Assembly: GCA_963792485.1 (NCBI GenBank) | Contig: CAWBWL010000014.1 | Location: 124,001-188,000 of the forward strand | Direction: 5' to 3' | Source: JANOYJ01 sp963792485 | Lineage (GTDB): Bacteria; Pseudomonadota; Alphaproteobacteria; Rhizobiales; Rhizobiaceae | DNA length: 64,000 nucleotides | In this document: positions 1 to 6,768 of the stretch, one piece after another | How the letters are laid out: each line of letters opens with the position of its first letter | Numbering within the stretch: position 1 is the stretch's first letter | The notes under the pieces: generated by a model | Database searches by the model: none | Told to the model about the DNA's origin: nothing | What the model saw: only the letters and a program-made list of their open reading frames with translations | Program-made: the position numbers and the translations under genes

Positions 1-77
1 CGTTTTGCTCCTTGATTGGAAGTCGAAGGCACCTAGTCCAACTTTTGTCATGAAGGCAGTGATATGATCTCAGAACC

Positions 78-1049
78 ATGCTGAATGCCGCTCAGCTCCT
101 GCGGATCGACCTCAATCTTCTTGTGCTGTTCAGCGCGGTGCTTGAAGAGCGGCACGTCGCGCGCGCGGCCGAGAAGCTCAATCTCACGCCGTCGGCCGTC
201 AGTCATGGGCTGCGCCGGTTACGGGCAGTGTTACAGGACCCGTTGTTCTTGAAGACACCAAGGGGCGTTGTGCCCACGGAGCGCGCTCTTGCACTGGCCG
301 CGCCTATTGCGGAAATTCTGAGACGTATTGAACATGTGATCTCCGCAAGCGGGCCTTTCGATCCAAAGACGGCGGAACGAAGCTTCACAATTGGGGCGCC
401 TGACGCCCTTTCGACTATCTTTGTTACGCCGCTGCTTGAGCTTCTGACGCGGGAGGCGCCGGGCATTGACGTGCGCATTCTGCAACTCATGCCGCAGCAT
501 CACGGCAAGCCCACAAGCCAGGTTTGGCATACCACTCTTGCGGAGATTGACGGGCAAAGGCTTGACCTCGCAGTTTTGCCGATCGGACCGCTGCCGCCGC
601 GCTTTGTCGAGCACCTCTTGTTTGAGTCAGGCTTCGTTGTCGCCATGCGCCGCGGCCACCCATTCGCACGCAACCCGAATTTGAAGTCGTATCTCGGCCG
701 CCGTCACATGCTCGTCTCCGCCATAGGCGATGCCTACGGTGTTGTTGACGAGAGGCTTGCGGAAAAGGGCATGTCGCGGCGCATCGCGCTCACGGTTCCC
801 AACTTCATGATGGCGCTGGCGCAGCTTTCCGAAACCGATCTTGTTTCAACTTTGCCGAAGCAGATTGTGGCCCGTTATGCGGCACGCTTTGGACTGGAGG
901 TATGTCCGGTTCCTTTTTCGTGGGTGGACGACCCGGTGCGGGTTGTTGCCTCGAAAGCCGCAATGGCCGACGCGGGCATTACCTGGATGTTTGAAGCCAT
1001 CAAGCGCTGCCTTGACCAAAACGCTAAACGCATTGAGCCGGCGAACTGA
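78..1049 (+). CDS. LysR-family transcriptional regulator
   Basis: A 323-residue protein with the standard LysR layout: an N-terminal winged helix-turn-helix at about residues 9-68 (the segment AARAAEKLNLTPSAVS-like, seen here as RAAEKLNLTPSAVSHGLRRL) followed by a periplasmic-binding-like effector domain at about 95-305. The RIDLNLL start resembles the NodD/LinR/NahR branch of the family. The ligand cannot be read from sequence. It precedes, on the same strand, a small NTF2-like/cupin operon that it might control, but 92 bp separate them and I saw no clear T-N11-A site. The ATG at 78 gives the full HTH and is preferred. Family assignment is secure; target and ligand are unknown. Confidence 0.93.
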   Translation: MLNAAQLLRIDLNLLVLFSAVLEERHVARAAEKLNLTPSAVSHGLRRLRAVLQDPLFLKTPRGVVPTERALALAAPIAEILRRIEHVISASGPFDPKTAERSFTIGAPDALSTIFVTPLLELLTREAPGIDVRILQLMPQHHGKPTSQVWHTTLAEIDGQRLDLAVLPIGPLPPRFVEHLLFESGFVVAMRRGHPFARNPNLKSYLGRRHMLVSAIGDAYGVVDERLAEKGMSRRIALTVPNFMMALAQLSETDLVSTLPKQIVARYAARFGLEVCPVPFSWVDDPVRVVASKAAMADAGITWMFEAIKRCLDQNAKRIEPAN

Positions 1050-1141
1050 GCTGAATTCAGCGCCATCGTGAATATTCATCGCTGGCGTCACATCGATTGC
1101 CGCACCAAACCAGCGCCATCAAAACGATGGAGCAATGAGAA

Positions 1142-1657
1142 ATGAACAGACGGCAAATCCTCGCAGTGGCCGCCGCCGCAGCAGTCCCTAACAATGTTTC
1201 GGCAAACGACGAGATCGCTGAGCTTTCGGCGATGTCAACGCGCGGCTACGCGGCCTTGATGAAGGGCGACGGTATGGGTTTTGCAAAGGCGATGAAGCAC
1301 ACCGAAGATTTCACCCTGATGCAGCCCTTTGGCAAAGTTGTGCATGGGCTTGACACTTCGTCTGAGCATCTCAAGAGGCTCGGCAGCTTTTTCAAGAATG
1401 GTGACTTCAGGCAGGAGATAATCCAGTCCATGAGCTCGGGTGACATTGCCGTTCTTGTGACGATTGAACACCAGTTTGTCGAAGTCGGCGGCCTTGCCAA
1501 ACAGGAATGGCCATTGCGCGTGACGCTGATTTTCCGCCGGGAAAAGGGAGAGTGGCAACTAGCGCACCGCCATGCCGACCCGCTGGTCTATGGGATATCG
1601 ATTGAGCAGGCAGCCGCTCTGGCGCGGGGCGAAAACGCAATCAAGGAAGAGATGTGA
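1142..1657 (+). CDS. Exported NTF2-like (SnoaL/DUF4440-type) protein
   Basis: A 171-residue protein. The N-terminus (MNRRQILAVAAAAAVPNNVSA) is a short signal-like sequence with a twin-Arg start, so export is likely. The rest has the size and pattern of a cone-shaped NTF2-like domain: an N-terminal helix, a segment with FTLMQPFGKVVHG, and a C-terminal strand pair ending with GEWQLAHRHADPL, typical of DUF4440/SnoaL-like proteins. No enzyme can be assigned; these folds serve as hydrolases, isomerases or small ligand binders. It is the first gene of a probable operon with two cupin genes, 27 bp upstream of the longest form of the next one. Confidence 0.7.
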   Translation: MNRRQILAVAAAAAVPNNVSANDEIAELSAMSTRGYAALMKGDGMGFAKAMKHTEDFTLMQPFGKVVHGLDTSSEHLKRLGSFFKNGDFRQEIIQSMSSGDIAVLVTIEHQFVEVGGLAKQEWPLRVTLIFRREKGEWQLAHRHADPLVYGISIEQAAALARGENAIKEEM

Positions 1658-1756
1658 CTCATGAAATGAGCGCACAATACTATTATGGCCGCGGTACCCG
1701 ATCTACGCAGTGAGAAGCTGCTTCATGACCACACTGGCTCGCAAACGAGAGTTCAA

Positions 1757-2329
1757 ATGTCCCTCACCCTTCGCAATCACTTCAATGGTGAGACCTTCGT
1801 GTTCTCAGGCGCTGAGAATTACCGGTTTGATGTCATCCTCAATTCCGGAGGGACTGGTGGCGGCAATGATCTTGCGCACGTTCATCCTGCGGCCAGCGAA
1901 AAATTTGAGGTAAAGCGAGGCAGGCTTGCCGTTGTCATGCGCGGCGTTGAAAAGATCGTGGAGGCCAGTCAATCCGTCATCATACCTGCCGGCACGCCTC
2001 ACTATTTCAGGAACGCGCATAACGGCCAGACCAAAGCGACGGTGGAGTTTGCGCCCGCGCAGCGCCATGCTCGATTCTTCAAGAACTTTGCAGTTTTGAC
2101 CGAAATGCATCCGGAATGGTTCTCACCCAAAGGTGATCCAAGCTTGCTGCTCATCGCGTTGGTGCTGCACACCTATCGCAACCATCTCTATCTCGCCGGT
2201 GTTCCAGTCCTTTTGCAAAAGGTCCTGTTTGCCATGCTGTCTCCAATTGCAAGGATCAGGGGCTATCGTCTCGCAATCGAAGCCTCCGCAAGCAAGGGGC
2301 AAAACGATGGAACGGAGATGTCTGGATGA
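1757..2329 (+). CDS. Cupin-domain protein with hydrophobic C-terminus
   Basis: The frame is open from ATG 1685, but the ATG at 1757 has a GAGAG just upstream and begins where the cupin homology begins, so I prefer it (190 residues; 214 in the long form). Cupin features are visible: a first motif with HVHPAASEKFEVKRGRL and a second with PAGTPHYFRN, providing the usual His/Glu metal ligands. The last ~60 residues are hydrophobic (SLLLIALVLH, then VPVLLQKVLFAML) and may touch or cross the membrane, which is unusual for a cupin. It overlaps the next cupin gene by 4 bp (ATGA), so the two are probably translationally coupled. Substrate unknown. Confidence 0.72.
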   Translation: MSLTLRNHFNGETFVFSGAENYRFDVILNSGGTGGGNDLAHVHPAASEKFEVKRGRLAVVMRGVEKIVEASQSVIIPAGTPHYFRNAHNGQTKATVEFAPAQRHARFFKNFAVLTEMHPEWFSPKGDPSLLLIALVLHTYRNHLYLAGVPVLLQKVLFAMLSPIARIRGYRLAIEASASKGQNDGTEMSG

Positions 2330-2736
2330 CAAAGGCCTCAATCAAGACTCCAACGCGTAACCGCGTCATCGTCGGCGGCCCGGTTTCTCAGCCCGTTGCG
2401 GCGTTGGGTTCTTCCTTCGTTGTCCGCGAATGGACGATGTCTGGGCCCCGGTATCTGCACACGCATTTGTACGATGATGAGGCTTTTCACGTCCTCGAGG
2501 GGGCACTGACATTCCGCTTCGCCGATGGCGAGACTGTTGCGCCCTCTGGCACTACGATTTTCGTTCCCGCAGGCGTTGCCCACACCTATAGCGCCGCAGA
2601 TGGGAGCCGTTATCTGATAATCCTGACACCCAAGCTCGACCGGCTGATCGCCAGACTTCTCGCAATTCCTGCTGAAAAGTATGATGCCGAACTGCGCGAC
2701 ACCCTCGCTGAATTCGACACTGTCATATCGGAATAG
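2326..2736 (+). CDS. Single-domain cupin protein
   Basis: A 136-residue single cupin. Motif 1 is seen around HTHLYDDEAFHVLEGALTF and motif 2 around FVPAGVAHTYSA, so the metal-binding His/Glu set is intact. Such small cupins are often quercetinase-like or sensor-like; nothing here decides the substrate. The start overlaps the stop of the upstream cupin by 4 bp, and the pair with the NTF2-like gene forms a three-gene unit. It is the last gene before the ECF sigma locus, from which it is separated by 157 bp. Confidence 0.8.
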   Translation: MTKASIKTPTRNRVIVGGPVSQPVAALGSSFVVREWTMSGPRYLHTHLYDDEAFHVLEGALTFRFADGETVAPSGTTIFVPAGVAHTYSAADGSRYLIILTPKLDRLIARLLAIPAEKYDAELRDTLAEFDTVISE

Positions 2737-2795
2737 GCCGCTTAGGAGGCGAACGACGCGCTGCGCTGACGTTGAAAAGCCACTCTTTGAGTGGG

Positions 2796-2823
2796 TGAAA
2801 CTGCATTCATTAAGTCTGGTCAG
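2796..2823 (+). promoter_or_regulatory. Possible ECF-type promoter upstream of the sigma gene
   Basis: TGAAAC (2796-2801), a 16-bp spacer, then GGTCAG (2818-2823). The same TGAAAC and 16-bp spacing occurs upstream of the second fasciclin gene (4810-4837). The -35 half resembles the AAC-containing -35 of many ECF sigma factors; the -10 halves agree poorly. This is an inference from two sites. Confidence 0.25.
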
Positions 2824-2893
2824 TTATTGCTTGCCGCTTGACCTAAGCGCGTTCAAGCGCTTCAACCTCTTCTGAACAAAATCGGGAAACCTG

Positions 2894-3433
2894 ATGGCAG
2901 CAGATGACATATCGGCATTGATTGGACGGGTGGCGCTGCGCGACCGCCCGGCCTTTGATCGCCTGTATGCGCTGACCAGTTCGAAACTCTTTGCCGTGTG
3001 CCTTCGTATCTTGCGTGAACGGTCAGAGGCAGAGGATGCGTTGCAGGAAGTCTATGTCAGGGTTTGGGAGCGGGCGGGGCGGTTTGCGGCGAGCGATGCA
3101 AGCCCGATGTCCTGGCTCATTGCGGTCTCCCGCAACCATTGCATTGACAGGATCAGGGCGCGCAAGGCGCCTGCCTCCGACATTGATGCAGCTCTGGATA
3201 TTGCCGATCCCGGCATGAACCCGGAGGCAAGCGCGGTGAACAAGGGCGAGGGGGCTCGCATTGACCGCTGCATGGATGAGCTTGACAAAGACCGGGCGCA
3301 TGCGGTGCGCGCCGCCTATGTCGAGGGGCATTCCTATGAGGATCTGGCGCGGCGCTTCAATGTGCCGCTCAATACAATGCGAACCTGGCTGCGCCGCAGC
3401 CTGTTGAAACTGAAAGAGTGCCTGGAGCGATGA
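2894..3433 (+). CDS. ECF RNA polymerase sigma factor (SigK-like)
   Basis: A 179-residue group IV sigma factor. Region 2 lies at about residues 15-85, with the conserved core-binding segment AEDALQEVYVRVWERAGRF. Region 4 lies at about 120-175, with an HTH in SYEDLARRFNVPLNTMRTWL. There are no extra domains, so activity should be controlled by the anti-sigma factor next to it. The stop (TGA 3431-3433) overlaps the anti-sigma start (ATG 3430), the usual sign of coupled synthesis. The two fasciclin genes just downstream are likely targets by analogy with actinobacterial SigK, which drives fasciclin genes. Family assignment is firm; the SigK label rests mainly on the neighbours. Confidence 0.93.
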   Translation: MAADDISALIGRVALRDRPAFDRLYALTSSKLFAVCLRILRERSEAEDALQEVYVRVWERAGRFAASDASPMSWLIAVSRNHCIDRIRARKAPASDIDAALDIADPGMNPEASAVNKGEGARIDRCMDELDKDRAHAVRAAYVEGHSYEDLARRFNVPLNTMRTWLRRSLLKLKECLER

Positions 3434-4146
3434 AGAGGCCGGCGAAAGAGAAAATGCCAGACGACAGCGACGACATGATCGCCGCTGAGTACGTGCTTGG
3501 CGTTTTGCCGGACGCCCAACGGGCAGCCGCCTCTGCACGCATTCGCGACGACGCTGGGTTTGCCCGGCTAGTGAATGAATGGACGGCACGGCTATCACCG
3601 TTGGACGAAGCTTACGGCGAGATGGCAGCGCCAACGGCGGTCAAGAGCGCGCTGAATGAACGGCTGTTTGCCTCATCGGCTGCGAAAGTCCCCGGTCTTT
3701 GGGAGAATTTGGGGCTTTGGCGCGTGCTTGCATTCGGCGCAATGGCTATTGCAGCGGTCGCGATAACTCCGAATTTGCGTCAGCCCGGGCCAACGATGGA
3801 ACAGCTTGCGCCAATCGTTGCGCCCATGCAGGCGGCAGACAGCGGCGAGGTGCGTTTTGTTGCGCTCTATCAGCCTGGTTCAGACGAAATCCGGATATCC
3901 AAAGTCAAGGCCGAGAAAGGCGCGGACAAGGACTTCGAGCTCTGGCTGGTGGATGAAGGCGGAACGCCTCAATCCTTGGGCGTCATTCCGGATGCTTCTG
4001 AGGTGCGCATCAAGGTGAAGCCGGAGTTCATTGCCAAGATTGATGCTGGTGACGCTTTTGCGGTTTCGATTGAGGCAAAGGGCGGATCAACCTCTGGCGC
4101 GCCGAGCAGTGAGATCGTCGCGGCAGGTGCCAGCAAGGCAATTTAA
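3430..4146 (+). CDS. RskA-like anti-sigma factor
   Basis: About 238 residues from the ATG at 3430, chosen because it overlaps the sigma stop by 4 bp; the frame opens upstream at 3418. The N-terminal cytoplasmic segment (IAAEYVLGVLPDAQRAAA, then NEWTARLSPL) matches the anti-sigma-K type of sigma-binding domain. One transmembrane helix follows at about residues 95-115 (VLAFGAMAIAAVAI), then an extracytoplasmic RskA domain of ~115 residues (phrases DFELWLVDEGG and LGVIPDASEV). In this family, signal-dependent proteolysis releases the sigma factor. No zinc-binding HxxxCxxC is visible, consistent with the RskA class. Confidence 0.88.
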   Translation: MKRPAKEKMPDDSDDMIAAEYVLGVLPDAQRAAASARIRDDAGFARLVNEWTARLSPLDEAYGEMAAPTAVKSALNERLFASSAAKVPGLWENLGLWRVLAFGAMAIAAVAITPNLRQPGPTMEQLAPIVAPMQAADSGEVRFVALYQPGSDEIRISKVKAEKGADKDFELWLVDEGGTPQSLGVIPDASEVRIKVKPEFIAKIDAGDAFAVSIEAKGGSTSGAPSSEIVAAGASKAI

Positions 4147-4217
4147 TCCGTCTTAACAGCTGAACAAAACAGGCGTATGATCATTCTACATTGGATGGCC
4201 TCGAAAGGTTGGTCCGC

Positions 4218-4766
4218 ATGAAGAGTTGGGCGATTGCCCTTGCTGCCGCTCTTGTCGCGGGCAGCGCCTTTGCCGCCGAAGAGATCCGCTTCTTTGGCAA
4301 GGCGGTCATGTTTTCGACCAACACAATCACCGCCAACATCATGGAATCGCGTGAGCACACAATGCTCATGAAAGCGATGCGCTCGGTTGGGCTTGAACTG
4401 TCATTGTGGGAGCCCGGCTCGTTCACGCTTTTTGCGCCAGATGATTCCGCGTTTGCAAAGCTGCCCGTAAGCTATGCGGACGAAATTTTCCAAAGGCGTA
4501 ACCGCAACGAGATGGCGCGGCTCCTTGCTTGTCACATCATCGCCGGAACAGATATGGCGGGCTTGAGGCTGAAAAATGCCTTTAGGCCGGGACAATCTTT
4601 GAAAATTCAAACTCTCGGAGGCTGCACGCTCACGCTTCGTCTTGTTGATGGCGCGTTGCAGGTCATCGACGGGAAGGGAAACACGGCAAACGTCATCATT
4701 GATGATGTTGTCCAGCGCAATGGCATGATCCAGATCATTGACCGGGTTCTTCTGCCAAGCAGCTGA
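4218..4766 (+). CDS. Secreted fasciclin (FAS1) domain protein 1
   Basis: The ATG at 4218 starts a clean Sec signal peptide (MKSWAIALAAALVAGSAFAA, cleavage after AFA-A), so it is preferred over 4191. The mature protein is one FAS1 domain of about 160 residues with the H1 motif (FTLFAPDDSAFAKLP), the LLACHIIAG core and an H2-like MIQIIDRVLLP end. Two Cys, in LACHII and GGCTLTL, are at the same places in the second fasciclin protein and could form a disulfide. FAS1 proteins mediate surface adhesion or matrix contacts. It lies 71 bp after the anti-sigma gene and is a likely member of that regulon. It is noticeably diverged from its neighbour, so the duplication is old. Confidence 0.88.
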   Translation: MKSWAIALAAALVAGSAFAAEEIRFFGKAVMFSTNTITANIMESREHTMLMKAMRSVGLELSLWEPGSFTLFAPDDSAFAKLPVSYADEIFQRRNRNEMARLLACHIIAGTDMAGLRLKNAFRPGQSLKIQTLGGCTLTLRLVDGALQVIDGKGNTANVIIDDVVQRNGMIQIIDRVLLPSS

Positions 4767-4809
4767 TTTCCCTTACAAAACAAGATTTGTCAAAATAGTT
4801 GACGATTTC

Positions 4810-4837
4810 TGAAACTCTTCTCTCCGCTGCTCCGTTC
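4810..4837 (+). promoter_or_regulatory. Possible ECF-type promoter of fasciclin gene 2
   Basis: TGAAAC (4810-4815), a 16-bp spacer, then CCGTTC (4832-4837), about 48 bp before the ATG at 4885. It shares its -35 half and spacing with the element before the sigma gene, and CCGT-type -10 boxes suit ECF sigma factors. Low confidence. Confidence 0.3.
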
Positions 4838-4884
4838 CTTGCTTTGTCCTCACCGAAGGATGACCATTTCAAACGGAGATTACC

Positions 4885-5439
4885 ATGTTCAAGAAGTCCC
4901 TCATTCTGACGACGCTTGCCGCTTCATTTGCGTTCAGTGGCGTTGCTTTTGCTGAAAACCCGATGGTTGGCGGTGCGCCGATGTTCGCCGAGAAGAACAT
5001 CATCGAGAACGCCGTGAACTCGAAAGATCACACCACGCTCGTCGCTGCCGTCAAGGCTGCCGGTCTCGTTGAGACACTCTCCGGCCCTGGTCCGTTCACA
5101 GTATTTGCCCCTGTCAACGCTGCCTTTGACGCACTGCCAGCAGGCACGGTCGACACGCTTCTGAAGCCTGAGAGCAAGGACATGCTCACCAAGGTTCTGA
5201 CCTGCCATGTGGTGGCAGCGGACGCGATGGCGAGCGCAATCGGCAAGATGATCGCCGATGACGGCGGCACGCATCCGGTCAAGACCGTCGGCGGCTGCAT
5301 GCTGCAGGCCAAGATGGATGGTGACAAGATCACGCTGACTGACGAGACCGGCGGCGTTGCCACCGTCACCATCGCCGACGTTGACCAGTCGAACGGCGTC
5401 ATTCACGTGATTGACAAGGTTCTTCTCCCGAAGTCGTGA
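4885..5439 (+). CDS. Secreted fasciclin (FAS1) domain protein 2
   Basis: A 184-residue protein with a signal peptide (hydrophobic core TTLAASFAFSGVAFA, cleavage before ENP) and a single FAS1 domain. H1 is FTVFAPVNAAFDALPAGT, the central LTCHVVAAD is intact and the end is VIHVIDKVLLPKS. It matches the common bacterial FAS1/MPT70-like pattern better than the first copy. An upstream GGAG precedes the ATG by about 7 bp. A candidate ECF promoter lies upstream and a strong hairpin lies downstream (5496-5533). Likely extracytoplasmic and under the neighbouring sigma factor; the exact role (adhesion, envelope) is not visible. Confidence 0.92.
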   Translation: MFKKSLILTTLAASFAFSGVAFAENPMVGGAPMFAEKNIIENAVNSKDHTTLVAAVKAAGLVETLSGPGPFTVFAPVNAAFDALPAGTVDTLLKPESKDMLTKVLTCHVVAADAMASAIGKMIADDGGTHPVKTVGGCMLQAKMDGDKITLTDETGGVATVTIADVDQSNGVIHVIDKVLLPKS

Positions 5440-5495
5440 TTTCTCATTGACTTACGCGGGCGGGTATAATCACCCCGATAAAAACCCGCTTGCGA

Positions 5496-5533
5496 CCGCC
5501 CGCGGTTTTCGGTTTCCGCGGGCGGACCTTTTT
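5496..5533 (+). terminator. Rho-independent terminator or msrB leader hairpin
   Basis: A perfect 10-bp inverted repeat, CCGCCCGCGG (5496-5505) and CCGCGGGCGG (5516-5525), with a 10-nt loop, is followed by ACCTTTTT. It reads as a terminator for the fasciclin gene but ends only 8 bp before the msrB start, so it would also form in any msrB leader that starts upstream. Confidence 0.7.
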
Positions 5534-5540
5534 GGAGCAG

Positions 5541-6041
5541 ATGATGAACAGACGCAGTCTTTTGAGATCCACCTTCCTCGGCCTTGGCGCATTCGGCGTC
5601 TGGCGTGTTGCCGGGATGGACAATGGCGCTGTTGCCAGCGAAGGCAAATTCGAGATCACCAAGACTGATGACGAATGGCGCAAGCTATTGACCGAGGCCC
5701 AGTTTCAGGTCTTGCGCAAGGAAGACACGGAACGGCCCGGCACCAGTGAGCTTCTCAATGAGAAACGCAAAGGCACATTCCACTGCGCCGGCTGCGACCT
5801 CGCAGTCTATCCATCCGACACAAAATACGAGTCCGGTACTGGCTGGCCAAGTTTCTGGGACTCCCTGCCAAACGCCATTGGCACCAAGGAAGACGACACG
5901 CTCTTCACCACACGCGTCGAAATCCATTGCCGCCGCTGCGGCGGCCATTTCGGCCACGTCTTCGACGACGGCCCGCCGCCCACTGGCAAGCGCCATTGTC
6001 TGAACGGTCTGGCGCTGACCTTCAAGGCGGCGGCAGCTTAA
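5541..6041 (+). CDS. msrB: Exported peptide-methionine (R)-S-oxide reductase
   Basis: From ATG 5541 (or 5544; GGAG lies just upstream) the protein has about 166 residues. It begins with a Tat-type signal (NRRSLLRSTFLGLGAFG), so it should act in the periplasm. The MsrB domain is complete: two CxxC zinc pairs (FHCAGCDLAV and IHCRRCGGHFGH), the YESGTGWPSF substrate loop and the catalytic Cys in KRHCLNGLAL. It reduces methionine-R-sulfoxide in proteins, probably those of the envelope. Its place after the sigma/anti-sigma/fasciclin genes suggests oxidative envelope stress. It converges on engB with a 4-bp overlap of the stops. Confidence 0.94.
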   Translation: MMNRRSLLRSTFLGLGAFGVWRVAGMDNGAVASEGKFEITKTDDEWRKLLTEAQFQVLRKEDTERPGTSELLNEKRKGTFHCAGCDLAVYPSDTKYESGTGWPSFWDSLPNAIGTKEDDTLFTTRVEIHCRRCGGHFGHVFDDGPPPTGKRHCLNGLALTFKAAAA

Positions 6042-6691
6042 CGTTCGGGCGTAGGATCAATTGCCTTGAGAATGGCGCTGTGAACTTCTTCGAGGCCAGC
6101 GCCCTTCTCGGATGACGTCACGAGAACGTCGGGAAACGCTGCCGGGCGTTTTTTGAGTTTCAGAAGCGTTTCTTCCATCAGCGCCGGGACTTTCGACGCG
6201 TGGATCTTGTCCGCCTTGGTCAGGATAATCTGATAAGACACTGCCGCCTTGTCGAGAAGGGTTAGCACCTCCTCATCATTCTTCTTGATACCATGGCGAG
6301 CGTCGATCAGCAGGAACACCCGCTTCAGCGTCACACGGCCCTGGAGATAGCCGAAGACCAGATCAGTCCATTTCTCCACCTGTTCCTTGGGCGCTTCGGC
6401 GTAGCCATAGCCCGGCATGTCGACCAGCGTCATCGGCGGCAGATCGTCCATGGTCCCCGAATAGCCGTCTGGCACAAAGAAGTTCAGCTCCTGCGTCCGT
6501 CCGGGCGTGTTGGATGTGCGGGCAAGGCCCTTTTGTCCCGTGAGCGCGTTGATGAGCGAAGACTTGCCAACATTTGATCGTCCGGCAAACGCAATCTCCG
6601 GCGGGCCTTCGGGCGGCAAAAAGCGCATGGAGGGCACGCCTTTTATGAAGATCCAGGGGCGCGTGAACAGGCTGGCATCAGAAGAGGTCAT
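6038..6691 (-). CDS. engB: Ribosome biogenesis GTPase EngB (YihA/YsxC)
   Basis: 217 residues with all G motifs: G1 GRSNVGKSSLIN, the G2 region near TPGRTQELNFF, G3 VDMPGYGYAEAPKE, G4 LTKADK and a G5-like TSSEKGAG. The family is needed for late assembly of the large ribosomal subunit. It sits downstream of yidC, the common alphaproteobacterial order, but a strong hairpin (6722-6747) lies between them, so it may rely on readthrough or its own promoter. Confidence 0.96.
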   Translation of the reverse strand: MTSSDASLFTRPWIFIKGVPSMRFLPPEGPPEIAFAGRSNVGKSSLINALTGQKGLARTSNTPGRTQELNFFVPDGYSGTMDDLPPMTLVDMPGYGYAEAPKEQVEKWTDLVFGYLQGRVTLKRVFLLIDARHGIKKNDEEVLTLLDKAAVSYQIILTKADKIHASKVPALMEETLLKLKKRPAAFPDVLVTSSEKGAGLEEVHSAILKAIDPTPER

Positions 6692-6721
6692 AGGCGCTGG
6701 TTTACCTGTGCTAAGTGCAAC

Positions 6722-6747
6722 AAAAAAGCCCCGCCGAAGCGGGGCTT
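6722..6747 (-). terminator. Rho-independent terminator after yidC
   Basis: Read on the minus strand: AAGCCCCGC, a UUCG tetraloop, GCGGGGCTT, then a run of six T. This 9-bp stem with a stable UUCG loop lies 22 bp past the yidC stop and 31 bp before the engB start. Confidence 0.9.
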
Positions 6748-6768
6748 CTGTATTTCAAATGAACGGCG

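Noticed and set aside
2872..4169. Identical TGAACAAAA before the sigma gene (2872-2880) and before fasciclin 1 (4161-4169) as ECF -35 boxes
   Set aside because: From 2872 a -10 box would fall inside the sigma gene, and at 4161 the CGTA lies only about 8 bp downstream, so the spacing fails at both.
5447..5470. TTGACT and TATAAT upstream of msrB as a sigma-70 promoter
   Set aside because: The spacer is only 12 bp, too short for a working sigma-70 promoter. TATAAT alone is kept only as part of the leader finding.
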